Part shown: positions 4,517 to 9,701 of the stretch, one piece after another
Layout: each line of letters opens with the position of its first letter
How positions within the stretch are numbered: position 1 is the first letter of the stretch
Source of the DNA: an uncultured Bacilli bacterium
Lineage (GTDB): Bacteria; Bacillota_I; Bacilli_A; RF39; UBA660
DNA length: 9,701 nucleotides
Direction: 5' to 3'
Assembly: GCA_934162325.1 (NCBI GenBank)
Contig: CAKPIH010000041.1
Location: forward strand, 1-9,701
Program-made: the position numbers and the translations under genes
The notes under the pieces: generated by a model
The model's input: only the letters and a program-made list of their open reading frames with translations
What the model was told of the DNA's origin: nothing
Databases searched by the model: none

Positions 4517-7051
4517 ATGAAGAGAAATGATGTAGATAGAAGTAAATTATCTCCAATGATGAAACATTATGTTGAATTAAAAGATAAATATGAAGATGTA
4601 ATAATATTATATAGACTAGGAGATTTTTATGAAATGTTTTTTGAAGATGCTGAAGTAGTAGCTCATGCTTTAGAACTTACTCTTACTGGCAAGAGTGCTG
4701 GATTAGAAGAGAAAGTTCCTATGTGTGGAATACCACATCATGCTGCTGAAATATATATTGATAAATTAATTAAAAAAGGTTTTAAGGTAGCTATATGTGA
4801 ACAGTTAGAAGATCCTAAGAATGCTAAGGGAATAGTTAAAAGAGATATAATTGAAGTAATATCTTCTGGTACTATTATTAATGCTAATTCATTAAATGAA
4901 AAAGAAAATAATTATATAGGTAGTTTATATAGTTTTGGATATGGATATGCTTTTACATATTCAGATATTACTACTGGTGATATATATTCTTCTTTATATA
5001 GTAATAATTCAGATATTATATATAAATTATTATCTTTAGAGATAAAAGAATTAATTGTAGATAGTAATGTAGATAAAGAATTAATATCTAGTATAAGGAA
5101 TCAAAAGATACCAGTAACTATAGAGAATTCTTTTCTTACTGATAATTATAATGATATATATAGTAATATAGATGATGATAGAATAATAAAATCTATACAG
5201 TTATTATTATATTATTTAAGTGTTGTACAAAAAAGAAATCTATCTCATTTTCAAAAGGTAATAATTAAAAAAGATGAATCATCATTAATGATGGATATTC
5301 ATACTAAGAGAAATTTAGAATTAACTGAATGTTTAAGAACTAAAGAGAGAACATATTCTTTATTATGGCTTTTAGATAATACTAAGACTGCTATGGGAAG
5401 TAGAAAGTTAAAATATTTTATTGAAAATTCATTAGTAGATATGTCTAGAATAAATGAAAGATATAATATTGTTACTAAGTTACTTGAAGAATTTATATTA
5501 GCAGAAGAACTTAGAAATGATTTATATGAAGTATATGACTTAGAAAGATTATGTGGTAGAATATCATTTGGTTCTGCTAATGCTAAAGATTTATTACAAT
5601 TAAAGAGTTCTTTAAAAGTACTTCCTAGTATTAAAGATAAATTAGAGAAAATTAATTTTTATGATGAAGTACATCCTTTAAATGACTTATATGATCTTTT
5701 AGAGAAGGCTATTAATGAAGATGCTCCGAATGGTTTAAAAGATGGCTTCTTAATAAAAGAGGGATATTCTAGTGAATTAGATGAATTAAAAAGTCTAAGT
5801 AAGGGTGGTAAAGACTTTATTAGTAATTTTGAAAAAGAAGAGAGAGAAAGAACTGGTATTAAGGGATTAAAAGTAGGGTTTAATAAAGTATTTGGCTATT
5901 ATATAGAGGTTAGTAATTCATATTTATCTATGATTACTGATGATATGGGTTATACTAGAAAACAAACACTTGCTAATTGTGAAAGATTTATTAATCCTAT
6001 ACTAAAAGAAAAAGAAGATATTATTTTGTCTTCTGAAGATAAGATTATTAATTTAGAATATAATTTATTCGTAGAAATAAGAGATAAATGTAAAGAATAT
6101 ATTAGGGTATTACAAAAGAATGCTAAAGTTATTAGTGAAATAGATGTTTTACAATCATTTGCTTTTGTTAGTGAAAAGTATGGTTATGTTAGACCTATAT
6201 TAAATAGTACTAATGAAATTAAAGTAATATCTTCTAGGCATCCAGTCGTAGAGAAAGTATTAAAAGATGCTGAATATGTACCTAATGATATTATTATGGA
6301 TAATAATACGGATATTTTACTTATTACTGGTCCTAATATGGCTGGTAAATCTACTTATATGAGGCAACTTGGTATTATTGCTATTATGGCTCAAATAGGA
6401 TGTTTTGTACCTGCTGAAGAGGCTCATTTGCCAGTATTTGATAAGATATTTACAAGAATAGGAGCAAGTGATGACTTAGTAAGTGGTGAATCTACATTTA
6501 TGGTAGAAATGATGGAGGCTTCTCGGGCTATTAAGAATGCTACGAAAAATAGTTTAATTCTTTTTGATGAATTAGGTAGAGGGACCGCTACTTACGATGG
6601 TATGAGTTTAGCTGAAGCTATTCTAGAATATATAGCTAATAATATTAAGTGTAAAACATTATTTTCTACTCATTATCATGAACTTACAAGTATGGAAAAT
6701 ACACTTCCTAATTTAAAAAATAAACATGTATCTGCAATTGAAGAGAATGGTAATATTACTTTCTTACATAAAGTAAAAGATGGATCAGTAGATAAAAGTT
6801 ATGGTATTAATGTTGCTACATTAGCGGGTCTTCCTAAAGAAGTAATTGATAGAGCTAATGTTATCTTAAATGAATATGAATCTAAAGATAATAATAGTAA
6901 GAAAGATTCTTCTATGCAAATGATGTTACCTCTTAATTTTGAAGAAAAGAAGAGTATTGTTGAAGAAGAACTAAAAAAAATAGATGTTCTAAATATAACA
7001 CCTATTGAAGCTATTAATATATTAAATTCTTTAAAAGAAAAAATAAAATAG
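4517..7051 (+). CDS. mutS: DNA mismatch repair protein MutS
   Basis: This 844-residue protein is the full length of bacterial MutS1, which recognises mismatches and, on ATP binding, recruits MutL. The N-terminal domain carries the mismatch-reading Phe-X-Glu at F37-Y38-E39 (GDFYEMF). The connector, lever and clamp domains follow, with GFNKVFGYYIEVS and the YTRKQTLANCERF region near residues 450-495. The ATPase core has Walker A GPNMAGKST at 605-613, Walker B FDELGRGT with D684-E685, and STHYHEL with H719. Near residue 801, QMMLPLNF may be a degenerate beta-clamp-binding motif. A short C-terminal helical tail follows. The start has GAAGG ahead of ATG 4517. It is transcribed alone between its own promoter and the terminator at 7056-7087; mutL, often the next gene in Bacillota, is not here. 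Confidence 0.98.
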   Translation: MKRNDVDRSKLSPMMKHYVELKDKYEDVIILYRLGDFYEMFFEDAEVVAHALELTLTGKSAGLEEKVPMCGIPHHAAEIYIDKLIKKGFKVAICEQLEDPKNAKGIVKRDIIEVISSGTIINANSLNEKENNYIGSLYSFGYGYAFTYSDITTGDIYSSLYSNNSDIIYKLLSLEIKELIVDSNVDKELISSIRNQKIPVTIENSFLTDNYNDIYSNIDDDRIIKSIQLLLYYLSVVQKRNLSHFQKVIIKKDESSLMMDIHTKRNLELTECLRTKERTYSLLWLLDNTKTAMGSRKLKYFIENSLVDMSRINERYNIVTKLLEEFILAEELRNDLYEVYDLERLCGRISFGSANAKDLLQLKSSLKVLPSIKDKLEKINFYDEVHPLNDLYDLLEKAINEDAPNGLKDGFLIKEGYSSELDELKSLSKGGKDFISNFEKEERERTGIKGLKVGFNKVFGYYIEVSNSYLSMITDDMGYTRKQTLANCERFINPILKEKEDIILSSEDKIINLEYNLFVEIRDKCKEYIRVLQKNAKVISEIDVLQSFAFVSEKYGYVRPILNSTNEIKVISSRHPVVEKVLKDAEYVPNDIIMDNNTDILLITGPNMAGKSTYMRQLGIIAIMAQIGCFVPAEEAHLPVFDKIFTRIGASDDLVSGESTFMVEMMEASRAIKNATKNSLILFDELGRGTATYDGMSLAEAILEYIANNIKCKTLFSTHYHELTSMENTLPNLKNKHVSAIEENGNITFLHKVKDGSVDKSYGINVATLAGLPKEVIDRANVILNEYESKDNNSKKDSSMQMMLPLNFEEKKSIVEEELKKIDVLNITPIEAINILNSLKEKIK

Positions 7052-7055
7052 AGTT

Positions 7056-7087
7056 AATAGAGTTACTAAAAAGTAATTCTATTTTTT
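7056..7087 (+). terminator. mutS terminator
   Basis: AATAGAGTTACT (7056-7067), loop AAAA, and AGTAATTCTATT (7072-7083) form a 12-bp stem with one G-U pair, running into six Ts (7082-7087). It lies between the converging mutS and yafQ genes, and its 3' arm contains the yafQ stop codon. Confidence 0.8.
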
Positions 7088-7375
7088 AAACAGTTCACTA
7101 TGACTTCCAGTTTCTACTAAAAGTAATATAAGTTTATCACTAGTATATTTATAAACAAGCAACCAATCTGGTTCAATATGACATTCACGACATTCATTAA
7201 AATTTTTGTTATCTATTAAACTATGGTCTTTATATTTTTCTTCTAAAGAGTTACCATTAGATAAAGTTTCAACAATATATCTTAATTTTTTTAAATCTTT
7301 ATTTTGTTTAACAACTTTTTTATATTGTTTTTTGAATTTTTTTGTGTAGTGAATCTCATACTTGGTTTTATTCAT
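7079..7375 (-). CDS. yafQ: YafQ-type mRNA interferase toxin (RelE superfamily)
   Basis: This 98-residue protein ends in the YafQ-family block CHIEPDWLLVYK and TGSHSELF, preceded by YKDHSL. YafQ toxins are ribosome-dependent endoribonucleases neutralised by DinJ. By comparison with E. coli YafQ, the active-site residues H51, H66, D70, W71, H92 and F96 are present. The position corresponding to E. coli Arg83, normally in an RTGSHS/T motif, is Glu88 here (VETGSHS), which could lower activity. The gene overlaps the antitoxin gene by 4 bp (ATGA), the usual coupled layout, and its product is basic and rich in lysine as expected. The stop codon lies in the mutS terminator. Family assignment is secure; activity is uncertain because of Glu88. 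Confidence 0.93.
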   Translation of the reverse strand: MNKTKYEIHYTKKFKKQYKKVVKQNKDLKKLRYIVETLSNGNSLEEKYKDHSLIDNKNFNECRECHIEPDWLLVYKYTSDKLILLLVETGSHSELFKK

Positions 7376-7653
7376 TTATTCAAATCCTCAAATAATTCGT
7401 CTATATTGTGATAACCTTTACTTTTAATTTCTCCGTTCTCAATTTTCTTTGCTTCTTTTAAAGCTCTTTTAAGTTCTCTAGTAGGTTTAGGATTTTTTAG
7501 TTCAAATGGAATACCGCCTTCATTAATAGATTTTCTTAGAAACAAATTAATCGCAGTACTCATGTTTAATCCTAAACTATTAAATAATTCTGTTGCTTCT
7601 TTTTTTACATTAGAATCAACATTAATATTAATAGCACTAGTATTATTAGACAT
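7372..7653 (-). CDS. dinJ: DinJ/RelB-type antitoxin
   Basis: The 93-residue protein starts with a ribbon-helix-helix domain (INVDSNVKKEATELFNSLGL, then NMSTAINLFLRK and INEGGIPFEL), the diagnostic sequence of the RelB/DinJ family. A charged flexible C-terminal half (about residues 55-93) should wrap the toxin. It binds its own promoter as a dimer and, with YafQ, represses more tightly. GAGGAG (7668-7663) supplies the ribosome site for ATG 7653. A sigma-A consensus promoter and an overlapping inverted repeat lie upstream. The toxin gene follows with a 4-bp overlap. The pair sits where mutS-mutL linkage would be expected, consistent with insertion of a small mobile module. Confidence 0.95.
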   Translation of the reverse strand: MSNNTSAININVDSNVKKEATELFNSLGLNMSTAINLFLRKSINEGGIPFELKNPKPTRELKRALKEAKKIENGEIKSKGYHNIDELFEDLNK

Positions 7654-7677
7654 TTATACCATCTCCTCTCTATAACA

Positions 7678-7706
7678 ATTATAGCAGTTAATGTAGTAAA
7701 TGTCAA
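7678..7706 (-). promoter_or_regulatory. Consensus promoter of dinJ-yafQ
   Basis: On the minus strand, TTGACA (7706-7701), a 17-bp spacer and TATAAT (7683-7678) match the sigma-A consensus at all twelve positions. Such strength is usual for antitoxin operons that are then autorepressed. Confidence 0.92.
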
Positions 7707-7720
7707 TATAATTACTACAT
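7691..7720. promoter_or_regulatory. Probable DinJ-YafQ operator
   Basis: ATGTAGTAA (7691-7699) and TTACTACAT (7712-7720) form a perfect 9-bp inverted repeat with a 12-bp spacer. The repeat straddles the -35 element at 7701-7706. Placement and symmetry fit a ribbon-helix-helix operator. Confidence 0.65.
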
Positions 7721-7783
7721 ACTATCTACATTGATATTATATGTAAAAATAAAAAAATAATTAATAAATATGTTCAAAAAGTA

Positions 7784-7812
7784 TTGATATAAAGATAAAA
7801 ATACTTTATACT
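7784..7812 (+). promoter_or_regulatory. Promoter of the pilin-thiI operon
   Basis: TTGATA (7784-7789), a 17-bp spacer and TATACT (7807-7812) form a good sigma-A promoter. The predicted start is near 7819, leaving a leader of only about 11 nt before ATG 7830, just enough for the AGGTG ribosome site. Confidence 0.75.
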
Positions 7813-7829
7813 ATGTGTAGGTGATGAGA

Positions 7830-8204
7830 ATGAAAAGATTAAATAAAAAGGGATTTACTTTAGTAGAGTTATTAGTTGTTATTGTTATACTAGGAGTTAT
7901 TATGTCTATTGCTATACCTAGTATTACTTCTTCAATCGAAAGAAGTAAAGATAAACAAAAGACGCAAATTATTAAATTAATTGAGAGTGCTGGAGAATTA
8001 TATGTAGATAAACATAAAAATACAGTAAAAAAGGGACAAATTACTTTAAATCAATTAATTGAAGATGAATTAATTACTAAGGAAGAGATGAAAGATCCAT
8101 TTAATGAAAAAAGGACATTATGTGGATATCTTGGTTATGATGGCAAAAAGGTTAGTTGGAATGATACTAGTGGTAATAATCAATATTGTTTAAGTATAGA
8201 ATAA
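7830..8204 (+). CDS. Type IV pilin-like protein (prepilin N-terminus)
   Basis: The protein of 124 residues begins with a class III signal: a short basic leader, then the cleavage site KKG|FTLVE between G8 and F9. Glu is at position +5 of the mature protein (E13), and a hydrophobic helix runs to about residue 30. Prepilin peptidase would cut and methylate it, and it would assemble in a pilus or pseudopilus. The C-terminal region has two cysteines (C98, C120) that could form a disulfide, as in the D-region of pilins. ATG 7830 is preferred because AGGTGATGAG just upstream is a ribosome site; GTG 7821 and ATG 7824 are alternatives. No assembly ATPase, peptidase or platform gene is nearby, so it is an orphan, possibly ComGC-like or a minor pilin. 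It lies 17 bp before thiI. Confidence 0.85.
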   Translation: MKRLNKKGFTLVELLVVIVILGVIMSIAIPSITSSIERSKDKQKTQIIKLIESAGELYVDKHKNTVKKGQITLNQLIEDELITKEEMKDPFNEKRTLCGYLGYDGKKVSWNDTSGNNQYCLSIE

Positions 8205-8221
8205 AGAAATGAGTGATGTAA

Positions 8222-9394
8222 ATGAAAATAATATTAATTAAATATGGAGAATTAACTACTAAGAAAGATAATAGAAAAGTATTTATTAATATATTATATA
8301 ATAATATAAAAAAAGCTTTAATAAATTATAAAGTTAATATTATTAAAACAAGAGATAGAATGTATATTGAGACAGAAGAAAATATTGATGAAGTAGTTGA
8401 TATTCTTAAAAATATTTTTGGTATTCATAGTATAGTAGTGGCTACTAGGGTTAATACTAATACTGAGGAAATAGAAGCTAATGTACTTGAAGTAGCTAAA
8501 AATATAGAATTTAATACTTTTAAAGTAGAAACTACTAGAAGTGATAAATCATTTCCTATTCCTAGTATGGATTTTTCTAGAAGGATTGGTTCTTTGATAT
8601 TAAGGAATATTCCTAATAAAAAAGTAGATGTTCATAATCCTGATTATTTATTGCATATTGAAATAAGAAAAGATTATACTTATATATATAATAAAGAAAT
8701 AAAAGCATCAGGTGGTTATCCTGTTTCAGTGGCAGGCAGGGGTCTTCTTATGTTATCAGGAGGAATTGATTCCCCAGTAGCAGGTTATCTTGCTATGAAA
8801 AGGGGAATCAAGATAGAATGTGTTTATTTTGAGTCTCCTCCACATACTAGTGTAATGGCTAAGAATAAAGTCAAAAAACTAGTGGAAGAACTTACAAAAT
8901 ATGATTCGAGTATTACTTTAAATGTGGTGAAGTTTACTGCTTTACAGGAGGCGATATATAAAAATATCGACCCTACATATATGATAACCATAATGCGTAG
9001 AATGATGTATAGGATAAGTGAAAAAATCATGGAAAAAACTTCTTGTCTATGTCTTATAAATGGTGAGAGTGTTGGACAGGTTGCTAGTCAAACTTTAACT
9101 AGTATGAGAGTTATTAATAGTGTAACTAATGTACCTGTTATTAGACCAGTTGCATGTTTAGATAAATTAGAAATTATAGATATATCGAGAAAGATTGGTA
9201 CTTATGAAACATCAATACTTCCTTATGAAGATTGTTGTACTATCTTTTTACCTAAACATCCTGTTATTAATCCTAATATGGATAAAGCTATACTATATGA
9301 AAAGAGTTTTGATTTTGATTCTCTTATTGATGAAGCTGTTAATAGTAGAGAAATAATAGAAATTAAAAGAAATAATACTAAGTTTGATATTTAG
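8222..9394 (+). CDS. thiI: tRNA 4-thiouridine synthase ThiI
   Basis: This 390-residue protein has the ThiI order of domains: an N-terminal ferredoxin-like domain (about 1-60), THUMP (about 60-165), and a PP-loop adenylation domain beginning at SGGIDS (S179-S184). ThiI adenylates U8 of tRNA and transfers sulfur to form s4U; it can also supply sulfur for thiazole synthesis. The conserved cysteine corresponding to E. coli Cys344 lies in YEDCCTIF (C338/C339). There is no C-terminal rhodanese domain, as in Bacillus subtilis, where a dedicated cysteine desulfurase (NifZ) passes sulfur directly. That desulfurase gene is often next to thiI but is absent here. A weak ribosome site (GAGTGAT, 8211-8217) suggests translation depends partly on the pilin gene 17 bp upstream. 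Confidence 0.96.
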   Translation: MKIILIKYGELTTKKDNRKVFINILYNNIKKALINYKVNIIKTRDRMYIETEENIDEVVDILKNIFGIHSIVVATRVNTNTEEIEANVLEVAKNIEFNTFKVETTRSDKSFPIPSMDFSRRIGSLILRNIPNKKVDVHNPDYLLHIEIRKDYTYIYNKEIKASGGYPVSVAGRGLLMLSGGIDSPVAGYLAMKRGIKIECVYFESPPHTSVMAKNKVKKLVEELTKYDSSITLNVVKFTALQEAIYKNIDPTYMITIMRRMMYRISEKIMEKTSCLCLINGESVGQVASQTLTSMRVINSVTNVPVIRPVACLDKLEIIDISRKIGTYETSILPYEDCCTIFLPKHPVINPNMDKAILYEKSFDFDSLIDEAVNSREIIEIKRNNTKFDI

Positions 9395-9468
9395 TAAAAA
9401 TTACCATTAAAATATATGTATTAAATACTTAATAATTCACAACCTATTAATGTAGGAGGTGAAACATA

Positions 9469-9678
9469 ATGAGTAACAATACAAATAGCAAAATGGTAGT
9501 ACCTGGAGCTAAACAAGCTATCGATAAAATGAAATATGAAATAGCTAACGAGTTTGGTGTTAATTTAGGACCAGATACAACTTCAAGAGCTAATGGATCA
9601 GTTGGTGGAGAAATTACTAAAAGATTAGTAAGATTAGGACAAAACCAAATTAGTGGATCTAACTACCAAAATAAGTAG
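9469..9678 (+). CDS. Alpha/beta-type small acid-soluble spore protein
   Basis: The 69-residue protein carries the two conserved blocks of the alpha/beta SASP family: KYEIANEFGV (22-31) and GPDTTSRANGSVGGEITKRL (34-53). These proteins coat DNA in the forespore, protect it from UV and other damage, and are degraded at germination by the GPR protease, whose recognition site corresponds to the EIAN segment here. A near-perfect AGGAGGTGA (9454-9462) precedes the ATG, fitting the very high expression of such genes. A sigma-G promoter is expected upstream; CCTATTA (9443-9449) resembles its -10, but I found no -35 at proper distance. It shows that the organism or its recent ancestor formed endospores. 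Confidence 0.97.
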   Translation: MSNNTNSKMVVPGAKQAIDKMKYEIANEFGVNLGPDTTSRANGSVGGEITKRLVRLGQNQISGSNYQNK

Positions 9679-9701
9679 TTAATATATAGAAAGTAACCTT
9701 A

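Noticed and set aside
8824..9030. Minus-strand open frame inside thiI
   Set aside because: It lies opposite conserved thiI sequence with no translation signals.
9417..9449. Sigma-G promoter for the spore protein gene
   Set aside because: A -10-like CCTATTA is present, but the candidate -35 elements are 15 or 20 bp away rather than 17-18, so I do not call it.
1..9701. CRISPR arrays, tRNA or rRNA genes, insertion sequences
   Set aside because: No regularly spaced repeats, cloverleaf sequences, rRNA motifs or transposase-like proteins were seen on either strand.

Overview
The window is strongly AT-rich bacterial DNA with Shine-Dalgarno sites, sigma-A type promoters (often extended -10, TGnTATAAT) and AGA-biased arginine codons. 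An alpha/beta-type small acid-soluble spore protein at the right end, a ThiI without rhodanese domain, and an AbrB/SpoVT regulator point to an endospore-forming Bacillota (Clostridia or low-GC Bacilli). I cannot resolve the genus. The content is mostly chromosomal housekeeping with small accessory insertions.

Layout from left to right. Positions 1-93 hold a decayed fragment resembling the N-terminal region of RhuM-family proteins, followed by a zinc-ribbon-like tail in another frame. Then come csaA (249-575) with an unknown 85-residue gene and a terminator. Next is the 3-methyladenine DNA glycosylase gene tag (1062-1619), overlapped by a Qnr-like pentapeptide-repeat gene that starts at GTG 1606. 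Two terminators follow. A consensus promoter then drives a compact three-gene operon: an AbrB-type regulator, an ABC ATPase and an ABC-2 permease (2399-4035), with overlapping genes.

The 481-bp gap between the permease and mutS (4036-4516) is not empty. It holds a probable type I toxin-antitoxin locus. A short plus-strand mRNA (about 4110-4341) encodes a 24-residue hydrophobic peptide. A roughly 100-nt minus-strand RNA (about 4387-4286) has a near-consensus promoter and a strong terminator, and overlaps the 3' end of that mRNA. The mRNA can form a 12-bp helix between its 5' and 3' ends and can sequester its Shine-Dalgarno sequence, both hallmarks of type I toxin messages. This is the best candidate for an undescribed system here.

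mutS (4517-7051) has its own strong promoter and ends in a terminator. Where mutL often follows, there is instead a convergent dinJ-yafQ type II toxin-antitoxin operon (7653-7079) with a perfect sigma-A promoter overlapped by an inverted repeat. Diverging from it is a small operon of an orphan type IV pilin-like gene (7830-8204) and thiI (8222-9394). The spore-protein gene (9469-9678) closes the window.
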